From Galbula dea (taxonomy: Eukaryota > Chordata > Aves > Piciformes > Galbulidae): a stretch of 64,000 nucleotides of DNA. The stretch is from contig VWZX01010541.1 in NCBI GenBank assembly GCA_013399015.1, forward strand, positions 1,302,001 through 1,366,000. The letters run 5' to 3'. The translations under genes were made by a program, and so were the position numbers. The stretch's first letter is position 1; the number at the start of each line of letters is the position of its first letter. Of this stretch, positions 1 through 52,741 are shown piece by piece. A model generated the notes under the pieces. It was given only the letters and a program-made list of their open reading frames with translations. It did not search any database and had not been told where the DNA came from.

Positions 1-3000
1 GGGAGAAGCCTGCAGGACCCTGAGCTACAGCTAAAGCCAGTTTGCAGCCAGCAATATTTCATGAAGTTTGAGAAGTTCTTGCCCCTCAGAAAACCAGGTT
101 GAAGAGTGCAGAGCCTGCACAACTGGTGTGCAGCTGAGAGGTACTCATTTGGTGGGCATCAGCTGGGCTCTTCCAAGGAAGAGAGCTGAAAGTATTGGGA
201 GTGAGGTGATAGGAAAGGATGATGAATTTGGGATTGGATGCAGCACAGAGGATGTATGAGAGGGAGCTGTGACATTCAGTGATATGCTAGGTTGTACTGT
301 ACATTTTGTACTGTTCACAGGAAACTAGGCTGACAGGCTTCCCACAGAACTTGTTCTTGATGTGTTCCACCAGAGAGGCACTGTGGTGTGTTCTGCTGCT
401 CATGTATTCAGTAAAAATAACCTCTGTGGGCCAATTAGTGTCAACAAATTACAACGGTATCAGGGCCAGTCTCCAGTACACTGAACCCTTCCCAGAACCC
501 GCAGTAAATCCAGGCCTCTTGTCCTTGAGTCTAAAAAGCAGCCTATTCATGCTAAAACTGGCTATGATAAGGCAACTTCCTTGGAGACAGCCTAAATTAA
601 AAATCAAAAAACAACAAAAACCAACCAACAACACAGGCTTAGGAAAACAGTGTCCAGGAACTGTACCACATCCAGCCCACTTCTGAAGTCTTACAAATAT
701 GTGTCTGGCTGTTGAACTACAGCAGATGGAAAGTCTCTTCAGCCCTAAAGTATATGAGGCTGTGGTCCAGAAAACAAAGTGAGGCATTTTAAGACACCAG
801 TATTGCAATGTGTGTAACAACAGGCCAGTAATACAGAGAATGTTAATTCAGATAGGTACAGTGACAACAGCATGCTACAGTAATGCTCCAGACATCTCAT
901 TTCCCCAATTTTTTTCAATAATATGGAGAAGTTAAAACAATTTTTCTCCCCTTGCCTCCCTTTACTATTGTGCTTTCTGGCTTCCTGCAGAGTGAATCGT
1001 TAACATGCAAGTTAATAATAAAAAAGCTATAGCTGTCATTAACAGGAAGAAAAAAAGTCATAATCATATACAAGGAAGACGAAACAATATGCCTGCCAGA
1101 CCAAACAGTTACCTGTATACTGTAGTCCTAGCTCAAGAACATCTGGGAGAAAAAAAAAATCTGTCTTAATATCACACATACATGCTGTAGAACTTGCAAG
1201 TGACAGCCCTGGAAGAAAAAACAGGCAAAAAGCAGCATGTTCCCCAAGCTATGCAACACTTGCTCACATATATTCTAGGAGACAGTGAAATTTTCACCAG
1301 CTTTCAACTGCAGACACACCATCCTTTGTTCTTTAACCTCTCACAAGGAAGTCACACAATCTTAGGGGTCTGCTGAGCAAATGTATTATTTTTTTTCTAG
1401 TCTAGACAGTTTTATTTTGCTATTAACTTGATATTAAGCAGAACATCAGATAAAAACAGCTCAGTTGTTAGTGTGATGCACTTCAGCCTTTCCCTGTTAG
1501 GGAAGAATCTCTCACAAATTCTTAGGTTTGAGATACTTGCTGGCACCCAGACATAAGTATATCTAGTGTTACCCTCTTGGCTGTGTGATGCTTTAGACAT
1601 TTATTTGGAAGGTGGACAGGCAGAAGGAATTTAAATCTTAGCTTCAGCCTTCTTCCTCTCATTTTAAGGGAAGCAAACGCCCATTTACAAGGTGCCTAAG
1701 AGCTGGCCCTGAACATCCTCCTCCTTGCCAGCAGTGCTTGGGAAGGGCACAAGCAGCAAAAGCACCTGGGCCCTGCTGCCCCAGTGCAACTCTCCCTTGA
1801 GAAGGGAGAGTGGCTCATGTTCACTGACACCCTTGCTGCTCTGCTCCTCTGATGCCCCCACCACAGTGCTGACATCTATCTAATGATCGTTATCTCGCTG
1901 AGGACTGCTATTCACACAGCCTTTAACATAAATGGAGAGTACACACTTAGAACTTCCTCCCCTTCACCATCTGCAATGAAGAAACCATCTCCCCGCAGGA
2001 AGAGGGACTACTTTTTAGAGGCACCTCCTTCCCCTGCAACTAATTAGGAAGCAAGCACAGATGGCTAGATAAGTGACTAAATTTTAACGCAGCTGATTAG
2101 GAGAGAGTTCCAGTGTAAGTAACAGTTCAGTATCCGGCTTCTAGAACTAACCTGACCACCAGTTCATTTCGTAGCTCACCTAGTTTTATCAGTCTAACAT
2201 CTGAAAATTACAATGGTTTGATGGCCAGGTATGTCAGCTTTACTATATATTAATTTGTTAAGTAAGGATCTTAAAAAGCTTCTTTGAACATTCTCATCTC
2301 ATCAGCATCTCACTAAAAATGTGAACATTAAAATATGTGATTTTTACGGGCCCAAGACTATAGCTGACTCGGAAACTTAATGCCTGGAAAATGCATGTCA
2401 AAATCATACTGCTCTAACCTGTAGCTGGCACTTTTAATGTTCTTTTAGGAAAAAGAAAAAACAACAATTGGTTCTTACAGTGGAAAAATGCAGATACTGA
2501 GTATTTCTGAAAAAAATATACATGGTCAAAGTTACTCATCAGGTTGGTTTCCAAAGGATGGGAGGCCAGTATCTGTGCTGTCCTGTGACTTCAGAAGCCA
2601 GTGAGAGTAACTTCAACTATTCTGAATAGGTGTCAAGGAGAGAAGAGTTTTCAGGGTAATTAAGTTTTTGTAAGCTGTGTGGAAATCGGTGGCTGGGAAA
2701 GAGGCCCAAATAATGCCCCTGGGGGGGAAAGATGGGTAGAAAGATGCCCTGTCTCTTGCCTGGTGAAGATAATGCTGATCAACAGGGGAACACAGAGAAA
2801 GACACCAGACCTACAGGAGACACAAGACATTCATAGGAAACAGGAGTTAATTAGCTCTGCTCTTCGCAGCACTTCTTTTAAGTAGAGCTCTTTTCTCAGG
2901 ATGTGCCAAACCCTAATTTTATAATTATGATTCCATTTCTACTTCGGCAGCCTTTCTGCAACAGAAGTCCTTGGGAAGATTACACATGGCTACCCTCAAC

Positions 3001-6000
3001 CACCAGTTAAAGCATGAAAATGACCACAAATGTTTATGGGTTGGATCACCATCAGCACACAGCAACACATCTCAAATAATTTCCTTAGACTCTGATATGC
3101 TTGATGCTATGTTAGTGACTGATGAGCCATTACAAAAAACAATACAGACCTTCCAAATGCTCTTCTCTTGTAAGTGAACAGTTTTGCACTTTTCCTGATG
3201 CTTCAGAACAGGGTGTTGCGGTCCTTTTTAAGTAACAATACCAAAATAAGCATCATAAAAAGATACTCAACATATCTGTCACTAGAGATGGCTGGAATTT
3301 GTGATCATTTATTGCAGTTGGATTAAAAAGTAGTAAAGTTTCATAACATTCCACAGTTCTTTACAAACATCTGCTGCCATAAAGGGTCATTTTACTTTGA
3401 TTCAACTACATAATAAACCTTATGTTTTAACTCAGTAAAATCAGCACTGAAATATATACTTTCCAAACAAGGCAATATAGAGCAAACGTTTTCTTTAACT
3501 GTAGAGTGCAACTTCAAATATTTTGTAATGGGGTCATTAAAGAGCAACTCCTTCAAGCAATAAAGGCTTTGTAATTTCCATAATGTACCAAATCTGTGCA
3601 AACTAGCAGAAACAAATTTAACTCTGGAAAAGCAAACCTACTGCAGAAAGGCAACAAAATTCTGGTAAACAAGACAGAGCAGCAAACATTCTCCAGTACT
3701 GCAACAATTTGCTTACAAAGGCAGTAAAAGTTTCCTTTTCTCCCAAATACTTAACAGAAAATGCATACAACCCCTGCTGCCTTACACTGTTTTACTAACA
3801 AAAACAGCTACAAAACTAGATTCAATCAGTATTTATGATCAAAACACAACCTGTGGCTAATCTAATGGCTAATGCCATATCCCAGCGAGCTGCTAATATT
3901 AATCACCTGGGAAGAGCAGGAAGACAGCCCTGAAAAAGTGCAGACAGCGCAAGGAAACAAACCAGAAATGATCATTTATGCCTTGCAATATCACTGTCTC
4001 GGTTGTTGCATTCAAACCTGACTGAGTTTGATAGGAGCCACAAGTGACTTTGCAGCACCACGAGATGTTATTTTGGACTCAATTATCACCAGAACCTAGG
4101 GCTCTTCCCTTTGGTAAACACCAGATTGCCAGACCACACAAAGAGGCTCCTTGGCATTTGCTCTTTGGCTGTTACCCATTACTTTGCCCAAATGTTCAGT
4201 TTCTCTCATACAGAGAAAACCATAGAAAAGTGGGACCAGTTCTTTATATGCCAAAGCACAAAGGTGCAGTTCTGTAGCCAGGGAAGACTGCAGCTGCAGT
4301 CTGTGCTGAAGGTAGCAATTGGTACTGGAAATCAGGAATGCCATGAATTGGAACTAGGTAAATATGGAATGTGTGCTGGGAGGAGTAAAACCTGGTAAGA
4401 GAAGATAATAAACTCATGCAACAATTCATGGATAAGGAGAATCATATTTAGACTTCAAAATAAAATAACTGTGGTAGTGCTGCTGCCTCTTTGCTAATTA
4501 AGATGTTAAGCCTCTTCATAAAGATGCAGAAAAGGCAGAAGTTTCCAATTAAAATTTCTGTTTTCTATTTGCAAAGGTGGTGTGTGATGAATATATTGCA
4601 ATGCACTAGAAATTGAAGAGGCAAAGCATTACAAGTAGTAAGTATTGTGTTAAACAGCATATATTAAAGTTTAAAGATAGCTGACCCAGCATGTCTTTAG
4701 GTAACTGTAAACGCCAACAGATTTTGGGAAGACCAAACTATCAGACTACAGAAAAGAAACTGTAATGAACCAGGTATTAATACAGATCAATTTTCCATTA
4801 TCTAAACAATGCTGCAGAACTTAAAACTTAGAGAAAAGTCCAAAATGTCATTTCCACTAGTTAACGTCTTTTATGAAAAACAGGATTCAGTAAACCTCAT
4901 TTTGTTCTTCAGCAAGGTAATTGGCTGGTAAACATAACTGAACTGACGTAGTACTTCTGTAGGGCATTGTTGCAGTGACTCAAACTCCCTAACTCACAAC
5001 TAGCACAATACTATGTCAATGACATACACTGTGTACACACACTGGCAGATGTCAGTAAGGAGCTCCCACACTGACCGCAAGTCAAGCGAGTTTCAGGGAG
5101 GTTGTACAGATTTGTGATAGGACAAACACACTTCGATGCTCTAATGAAATCATGCAGAAGGCAAAGCTGGTCAAAGCCATGCTCTTACACAGATCCAGAG
5201 CAATGCAAAACAGAAATCATCAAGCAGAGCTGACTCTCCATCAGGTACAACTTGCTCTGGCACAGCAAAAGGCAAAAATATTCATACAGGCAGAAGAAAT
5301 GTAAGCGATAAAATGGGAGACTGTCCTGGGCTCTCCAAGAAACTGCCGTTCAGTTTTAATACCCACTGCGGTGCTGGGGCAAAAGCATCTAAAAGGAATT
5401 GTGACTTTCTAAGCTGGAGTGCATACAATAAAATAGAAGAGCTTGAAAAAGCAAAACACCAGGAAGGAAAAACAAAGGGATGAAGAAAACATTTACAGTT
5501 GAGGACTAGAGAAGATCCATTTGTTTAGGCTACCAGAAAGAAATTGCACAGAAATAGAACATATGTTCACACATTTAAAAAATGACAGCTTTTTAATATA
5601 AGTACCCACACAAGTGGTAGACTTACACTCTATTGCAGTATTTACAACTCAGCAAATTCATGAATGAAGAACTGAGCTCAACGTCAGGTAACTTAGTTTT
5701 AAGACCTGAAATATCAGATTATCTAATGTAGTAAGTCCCCCTTGACCATAAAGGTGTCAGAAAGTAATGTTATTTTCCCCCAAGCAGCATTTAGCCAGTT
5801 TTCAGGCAGACATCTCCATTAATCAGGGAAAAGATGATGCAAATAGCACATAACAGGCGAGATTATAGCGAGCACTGTTCCCAAACCACACACAAGAGTA
5901 CCCCTACACTTCCTACACTTACGAACTGACCCTCTTGGAATTAAGCCTCCACCTCCACTACACCATTTACCGCCATCAGCCTGAGAGGAGGGAGAATGGA

Positions 6001-6350
6001 CTGTCCCCTCTCCAGCAACAGTAAAGAGACCCTGTAACCTACTCTGAGGGATGCCAAGAGGATGGTGGTTCTTTAGGGCTCTTGCCAATGGACCACTATG
6101 CTTGATGCTAAGGTCAGCCCAGAACTGCTGTCCTCAGAGGTGGCTGTACTTACAGCACACAGTATGAACTGCAAAGCTCTTTCAGCACTTTTAAGACACT
6201 ATATAAACGTTAAAATACACACAGAAATCCAAGCCCTTGCACATCTCAGCAAGATCCAGACTACCAATTTCACAAGACTGTAATTTCGCAAGTCATACTT
6301 ACATAGTGCAAACACCATTAAAGATCAGGCATATACTGAGCACTCCAAAA
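1..6350. other. Intergenic region downstream of SDHAF4
   Basis: No gene, CR1 fragment or RNA gene could be supported here. The short open frames on both strands have no recognisable domain and no splice-site context. Composition is AT-rich and typical of avian intergenic DNA. In human the next gene on this strand is SMAP1, but none of its exons was seen. Confidence 0.6.
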
Positions 6351-6369
6351 TTCAAGTTGCAGCATCATG

Positions 6370-6375
6370 TTTATT
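6370..6375 (-). promoter_or_regulatory. Polyadenylation signal of SDHAF4
   Basis: TTTATT on the plus strand is AATAAA on the minus strand, about 140 nt after the SDHAF4 stop codon. It is the first canonical hexamer after the stop that I found. Cleavage would be expected 10-30 nt further, near 6,340-6,360. Confidence 0.6.
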
Positions 6376-6515
6376 TACATAATATCTCTCAGAAGATTCA
6401 TCACAGGCATGACAGAAACAAGCAGCTTCCTGGTATTTCAAGATGAAATTTTTCTGTACATTATATTTTTCAACAACTAGAAATATGTTATTCACAATAC
6501 AGACACATTCATACA

Positions 6516-6625
6516 TTAAAAATCTATACAACGTCCTTTTCTCTCCCAGTCCCCGTAACGTGTAGGTTCGGGGCCTTTAGGTCCACCCCTCTCTTTTGTA
6601 GTAGGATTGATTCCATCAGGGAATT
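6516..6625 (-). CDS. SDHAF4: SDHAF4 coding exon 3 (terminal)
   Basis: The acceptor is TTTAG before AATTCCCTG. The exon completes the split Lys codon of exon 2, then encodes KFPDGINPTTKERGGPKGPE followed by TRYGDWERKGRCIDF and a TAA stop at 6516-6518. Confidence 0.95.
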
Positions 6626-9600
6626 CTAAAACAACAGAGAAAGTTCATCGAAATATCTACACTATTGATAAAGATGTCACCACCTACAACGGTTGCTTCT
6701 CAGTTTCATTTTCAAATACAAAATATATTCTTTTTTGAAGTCAACCTTGAGTTAAACATTTCCCAGAGTCACAGAAAAGTTAATTTCAGAGGTTTTTTTA
6801 ACTACAGTCAGTAATTTATAAGATCAAACTCAGCTACGCAAATAAAAAAGCAACTCCATGTCCATAGGCATTAACTCACCATTCCTCATGAATTCTTAGT
6901 GAGAATGTCTGTCATTCAGGTGTGCTGTACTTGCGTTCACTACATCTAAAACACCAGGTCACTTTCTGTGTTTCTTTAGGTGTCTAATCTTAAGCACTCA
7001 GGTTTTCATTTTAGCTTTGAATTTAGTCAAGATTCTATTATTATGGTACTTAAACCACCATGTTTTCATGGATACTGGTGTATTTTTCAAGAAGTAGCAC
7101 AACGATACTCATCAACACCCAGCTAGACACTGCAGTCACAGTAGGTAACTATGAAATCCTAACTAGCTAAAATTAGAGGGCTTTTTACCTTCTAAAACTT
7201 AACCTAAACTCTCTACATCACAGTGATGCCGCTTCAGGAGAGCAAGACTCTTTCCTGACAAACTGATGTCAGCACTGCATCTCAGGTCTTGCCTTTAAAA
7301 CGTGTGGATTTTGGTTTTGTAAAGCATGACTTACTTTCCAGGGGTTCCCTCTCTATACCGGACTCCTCTGGTTCATCAAATCGACCTACTGGTAACTTCG
7401 GTTTCTTAAGTGACTGCTTAGCAGGTTCAGATCTTCCTCCTGTCTTAGAGCTGGTCCTCCTCAGAGAGATGCAAAGCAGTGATGACTCTATCAAACAAAT
7501 GGACATTTTGAGCATAAATGTGAGAGTTTAATACTGAGTAGCTCTATGACTGTTCAGAGGCACCTCTGAAAAAGCCTCACTTCAGAAACTAGGTAGCAGA
7601 GGACAAGAAAACAAATTCCAAGTATTAGTTTAACATTCAACTCACAAACACCTAATAGATCAGTGCAGATAACTATTTTTGGCCCTAGAAACATATGCAG
7701 ACAAAACTGTGTTAGTTGTGTAACTCAGTTCACATAAACAGTGTATTTTAAACTGCTTAAACTTATCTTCACTATTATCTTCTTGTGTTCTAGACTCTAA
7801 ATCGTAATTATGCTAGCACAGACCAGTACATTCTGTTTTCCCAGAGGAGTCCTAACCCTCCAAGCAGCTTGCCGATTTCCAAGTTTTGGCTCATTTCTGG
7901 CAGCTTTTGAGTCAGAAAAAGCTGCCTTTCCAAACTAAAGTTTTACTAAATAAAACACCACTCCCTTAGTAAAAGCTTTCCAGAATGTTGGTAGATAATA
8001 GTTAGGCTTCCCTTATGATGGTAGAATAATTCAACTAGTAGCCAAAAGCAGGACAAACTTTGAGCACGTATGCTCAAGTATATGCATGCATATACTTCAA
8101 TTAAAAGCATTAACTTTAAAGGAGAAAAGTTTTACTGACTTTTTAAATGCAAATGTAGGTCTACATTTAGGAAAGCCTATTAATATCCCTGTCTAAAGTT
8201 CTTTCAAGTAAAACAGAAATGGAGATGCACACACATCACAAGTCTTAAGTAATTTCAAGAGTCTGAAGTAAAAAATTACTTATGAAGCTCTCTCAAAATG
8301 GCTTATGTCCTGCATTTAGTTAAAAAGCCACAATATCCACAGTGCCCATAAACTACCCTCTAAAAATATTTTAGCTATGGACACGGGCCCAAAGCAACTC
8401 TGACTTTCCCCAGGGAGGAAGATTCAAACAAAAATCCTCCTTGGTACCATGGTGCCTGGGTACAAGGCACTTGAAAGAACAATTACTCTACCTTGCTGGA
8501 GAGATCATACTAGGGCACCTTCTCAAGCAGTGTGGATTTGACTCATTTATATATACATGAACCACAATCCACCTGTGTTCCCAGAATCAGCATATTCATT
8601 CATCCTAAAATACCACAACCTTAACATTAGGCCCTACAGTCACATAAACTGCCAACTGTTGCCAGTGCCCCAAAGGAATATTCAAGTTGGGGTTTGGGGC
8701 TTTTTAGTTTGTTTTGGTTTTTTTGGTTGTAGGTGGGGTTTTTTTGTTTTGGTTGGTTTGGGTGTTTTTTTGTGGGTTTGTTTTTGTTTGTTTGGGCTTT
8801 TTGCTTTAAACATGCCGTAATAGAATCTTTCCAGTCCTGCCAAACATATTGTCATTCTTCAGCAAGCTGAAAGAGAAGCTAGCTGGAAAATTAAACCTGA
8901 TATTCTAGTCCAAGTTCAAATAAAAGTCAGATTAAGGCACTGATATAAAATTGATTATCTCAGTCAGCAGATAAGAAGCAAAATCCATTTTCTTATTGGT
9001 GATATTTGATATTGCTGAACAAAATACATTCTTCTTGACACAGAGGTGACAGATGTTCAACATTTAAGTACTTCTGAAAAAGATAAGAGGAACAACCAAC
9101 TTTATCAGTAAACCACATTCTACAAACTGGTCCTTGACTCCCTCATCCTTCATGGGTAGTGACAAAGCCATCCAATTTATAAATTATGAAGCTGAATTTG
9201 AAAGGAAGTCGAAAATTCCAAGTGTTCCACAATATTTGGTCCTTTGGAGTGGCTCAGACCATGGTTTAACTTAACAAAGCCATTAACGCAGTGGGAGCTG
9301 GGATGCTTGGGGATCAGCCAGATCCTGCAGTGAACTGGAACGGCCAAAGACAGCCTGCAAGGGGACACAAACACCTAACGTTTTTTCCCTGCTCTTCTAC
9401 TAACACAAGACCATACTGGTCTGTTTCAGGAATACGTACCAACAAGACCACAGAACTCTCAACTTCTGATGGGAGAAGGAAGTGGCCTACCTTATTAGAC
9501 CAGCCTAAGGTGAGCATGTAGGTGGGACAGACACTGCCGCAGAATTATACTTAATCTGTCCTCCAGCCTAGGTTTTCTCATGAACAAATCACCTGAATTT

Positions 9601-10022
9601 CCTCATATAAAGGGCACAGACCAGTACCAACAGGAAAAGAAAACCTCTGGAATCGATACTGAGGCCTGATAGGGCGTCTGCAATCGAGAGCAAAATACTA
9701 CCATCGAAAAGGGGGAAGCAAGGAACCTGTAGAGATGTGGGGAAAAGGAAGCTGTAGGTCCACTTCGGGCCTACCCGCTGCCCCAGGCACCGTCTCCCGC
9801 CATCTTGTGCACCCTTCAGTAACCCCAGCGCCCGCAGTCCCAGCCGGAAACCGCCGCTCTCTCCCTGGCTTCTCAATCCCGGGCCTCAATAAAGGGAGGA
9901 AAAGCTGCGGAGCCCCTCGGTCGCAAAGCCAGCCCTCTCCGCCCCTCCAGCCGCCTCCTACCTGTAGCTCTCAACGCGCCCCGAAGCAGCCACACAGCCA
10001 TAGCCGCGCCGAGACGCGCCAT
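6516..10022 (-). CDS. SDHAF4: SDHAF4, succinate dehydrogenase assembly factor 4 (three coding exons)
   Basis: The spliced CDS joins 10022-9962, 7487-7335 and 6625-6516 (61+153+110 = 324 nt, 107 residues plus stop), and both junctions are in phase. The family (DUF1674) is a mitochondrial matrix chaperone that binds flavinated SDHA and helps it join SDHB in respiratory complex II. The N-terminus is Arg/Ala/Leu-rich and basic with no acid until exon 2, as expected of a mitochondrial presequence. The middle has the KQSLKKPKLPVGRFDEPE block, and the C-terminus GPEPTRYGDWERKGRCIDF is the hallmark conserved segment of the family. Human SDHAF4 is 108 residues, so this copy is full length. It lies downstream of FAM135A on the same strand, as in human. 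A second in-frame ATG seven codons in could also start translation. Identification is very secure from the C-terminal motif. Confidence 0.95.
6626..7334 (-). other. SDHAF4 intron 2
   Basis: GTAAGT donor at 7334-7329 and TAG acceptor next to 6625. No repeat or other gene was recognised inside. Confidence 0.85.
7335..7487 (-). CDS. SDHAF4: SDHAF4 coding exon 2
   Basis: The exon is bounded by a TTTGATAG acceptor and an AAA/GTAAGT donor. It supplies two bases of a split Glu codon, then SSLLCISLRRTSSKTGGRSE and the conserved KQSLKKPKLPVGRFDEPEES block. It aligns by eye with human residues LLCHSLRKTSS and onward. A TAG in the upstream intron confirms the boundary. Confidence 0.93.
8076..8097. repeat. 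Perfect 22-bp AT-rich palindrome
   Basis: The first 11 bases (AAGTATATGCA) are exactly the reverse complement of the last 11, with no spacer. Directly overlapping it, 8060-8066 and 8071-8077 form a second 7-bp inverted repeat around CGTA. It lies in SDHAF4 intron 1. Confidence 0.95.
8685..8803. repeat. G/T-rich low-complexity tract
   Basis: About 120 bp are almost free of A and C on the plus strand, made of runs of T separated by GG, GGG and GGGG. On the sense strand of SDHAF4 it reads as C3-4/A4-8 runs. Several G runs could pair as a quadruplex on the plus strand. Confidence 0.85.
9962..10022 (-). CDS. SDHAF4: SDHAF4 coding exon 1
   Basis: Starts at the ATG of MARLGAAMAVWLLRGALRAT and ends with one base of a split Glu codon before a GTAGGA donor. 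The residues are hydrophobic and basic, consistent with a mitochondrial import signal. A second ATG at 10001-9999 would give a protein seven residues shorter with the same frame. The upstream ATG is chosen because it extends the presequence to near the human length. Confidence 0.85.
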
Positions 10023-10068
10023 AGCGCCGCCGATTCGAGAGGCGTCAGTGGTCTGCGGCGCAGGCGCC

Positions 10069-10104
10069 AGCGGCTCCCGTCAGGGCAGCGGCTCTCGTCA
10101 GGCC
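10069..10104. repeat. 18-bp tandem duplication in the SDHAF4 promoter
   Basis: Two adjacent 18-bp units (10069-10086 and 10087-10104) differ at two positions. Each carries CGGCTC/T-CGTCAGG, so the duplication doubles a CGTCA half-site. Confidence 0.85.
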
Positions 10105-10789
10105 GTGAACCCAGCCCGCTCCCTGTCTCCAGTGAACGGTAGCGGGGGAGCCGAGTCCGTGAGGAAGGCACCCTCCGGGCCGTTGGTGCTCGAGAAATAG
10201 GCTCTAACTCCTGTCTCCCCCTTCATACCCTCTCTTCCATGCCACGAAGAGTTTATCGCTTAAAGGACACACTCTCCTCACTGTGTAGTGCAGCCCTGCG
10301 CTTTTTGTTGTTGCTGGTTTTTTGGGAGGCTTTTGGTTGATTGGGTTGGGGTTTTTTGTGATTATGAAGTTACTGAAATACTACATAAAAGAATTAAGAC
10401 ACAGGGATGTACAGACCCAATGTTTGTACTTAAAAACTAAAGGCTGTACAACTTCAAACGTAACTTGTTATAGTGGGAATGTATTTAAGATATCTGTGTC
10501 ATAAGGACTTGCCTAACAATTCTAATAAAATCCTCTTTTAAGTGTGTACACTGACAACTGTAGATGCTCATTTGAGCATCTCATAAGGTAGAGAGGAAAA
10601 AAAATACATTACAAAGATTATACTACACAACAAGCTGTATCAAATGGAAAAAATCACTTAATTATAAACTATTATTGCTATATTAATTTCAAATAATACA
10701 AAAATTATTAATTATATACAAAAAAGCCTCCCCAGAATTTTGGTAATTAGCAGAACATTTCCTTTTCTTTAACTACTTCCATTAGAGTC
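10105..10789. other. Spacer between SDHAF4 promoter and FAM135A 3' end
   Basis: The left part is the tail of the CpG-rich promoter block. A G/T-rich tract lies at 10301-10360. The rest is AT-rich with no gene seen. The two genes are only about 0.8 kb apart (SDHAF4 ATG to the FAM135A polyadenylation signal). Confidence 0.6.
10301..10360. repeat. G/T-rich low-complexity tract
   Basis: T runs interrupted by GG to GGGG, nearly devoid of A and C on the plus strand. Same composition class as 8685-8803. Confidence 0.75.
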
Positions 10790-12012
10790 ACTGTTCATTT
10801 TATTAACACCAGATGCAATATAACACATTGCTAAAATAAACATGCATTATACAACAAATTTATGTTTTTCAAAATATGTTCATTACAATTAGTGACTGCA
10901 CATGTAACTCTTTCCCCCACACCTAGTGAATTACTGTTTGAAACAGACAAAAGGGAAGGTAAGAGAAACCAGACTTAATGCTCTTCAGCACCAGTATTAA
11001 GTCATCAGACTTTTAACATTCCTGTATATCAAAAACAAGTTGTGTCTCACTAAATAAGTAAAGCTTACAATATTGTCCCATTTGAAGATGTATTGATTTG
11101 TATTTACAATGCTTTATAGTCAATGAAACATTTTAACAATATTTAAAAACTGCTTAAATTCATAAAAGTATTGCAGAAATTTATAACATTTACTCATTTA
11201 CGTACATACAAGGAAGTCCATGTAAAACTGTCCGTGTTCATCTGAATAAGTGACAGTAAGGAGCAATTTTAGTAGTTTGCAAAACCTCAATTATTTGAAG
11301 GCAGCTATCATGAAACATTCAAAAATCCTTAGTTGCCATTTGCTTCTGAAAACTAAAAGTTCCAGTAATAAACTTGAGTATGTAAACTAATGTGTTTTTG
11401 AGATAGTAGAAAATGTATTCCCACAGGCATGACAGATTTAGCAATGATGATGGTGATTCTGTAGAAAACTTAAGCTGTGGTGAAATCTGAGCAGACAGCT
11501 CTGTAATGGTCTTTGTGAGACCCACAGATACAGCCATTTTCAAATACCCAGTATTTTAGCAGCACATTGTGTTTCCAGTTAAACTTCCTATAGTGCTAAA
11601 ATACAGTAAATGAATGTGTAAGACCTTACTGGAATTTTAAAATCCAATTTATTTTGACATCTAAAGCCTCTTGTAAAATGTAGCCAAGTAGCAGTGAATT
11701 CTGTAGTTTAAGAGCCAATAATAAACCCACCAAGAGTACACACTGTGTTTTAACCTCCAAATATTAGGTACCCAAAATAAAGAAAAAGTAATAGAAAAGT
11801 AAAAAGAATAAAATAAAAAAATATTGCACAGCCATATTACCTACAAAATAAAGTTGATGTTAAAAAGCCCTAAGTGTGGATGGTATAAATTATCTTCCAT
11901 ATAAAAAGTATAAATATCTCTTAAAATACAGCTACAGCTATACTTTAATACCACACATTATTTGATTCATCTGTTAATGAGGTAATAACCAAGTCTCTTA
12001 CAAGGCTTTTCT
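10790..12012 (-). other. FAM135A: FAM135A 3' untranslated region (approximate end)
   Basis: AT-rich sequence with many AUUUA-type pentamers on the sense strand follows the FAM135A stop. Its end is set only by the candidate signal at 10799-10804. The 74-codon open frame inside (11319-11543) is not supported as coding. Confidence 0.5.
10799..10804 (-). promoter_or_regulatory. Candidate polyadenylation signal of FAM135A
   Basis: TTTATT on the plus strand reads AATAAA on the minus strand, about 1.2 kb after the FAM135A stop. Another AATAAA lies nearer the stop at about 11648, so alternative 3' ends are possible. Confidence 0.45.
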
Positions 12013-52697
<40,685 letters not shown>

Positions 52698-52741
52698 GTT
52701 TATGAGGATGAAGAAGTCAAAACTTGTCAGCACCGTAGTTA
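52698..52741 (-). other. FAM135A: FAM135A 5' UTR part of the start-codon exon
   Basis: The sequence between a TTGTTTCAG acceptor at 52,742-52,750 and the start codon is untranslated leader. The exon is therefore 52,621-52,741. Confidence 0.8.

Larger units (their letters stand above)
7488..9961 (-). other. SDHAF4 intron 1
   Basis: Runs from a GTAGGA donor inside the CpG-rich block to the acceptor of exon 2. It contains a G/T-rich tract (8685-8803) and a perfect 22-bp palindrome (8076-8097). No CR1 fragment was recognised. Confidence 0.85.
9740..10200 (-). promoter_or_regulatory. CpG-rich promoter of SDHAF4
   Basis: This is the only clearly CpG-dense block in the window and it surrounds the first coding exon of SDHAF4. 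There is no TATA box at a sensible distance, as expected for a housekeeping CpG promoter. It contains GCGCAGGCGC (10058-10067), close to the consensus for NRF-1, a regulator of nuclear genes for mitochondrial proteins. It also has three CGTCA half-sites (TGACG on the sense strand), at 10043-10047, 10078-10082 and 10096-10100. Factor binding is inferred from motif only. Confidence 0.75.

Noticed and set aside
7289..7531. 80-codon plus-strand frame
   Set aside because: Exact antisense shadow of SDHAF4 exon 2.
9735..10142. 135-codon plus-strand open frame over the SDHAF4 promoter
   Set aside because: It is antisense to SDHAF4 exon 1 in a CpG-rich block, where stop codons are scarce; composition explains it.
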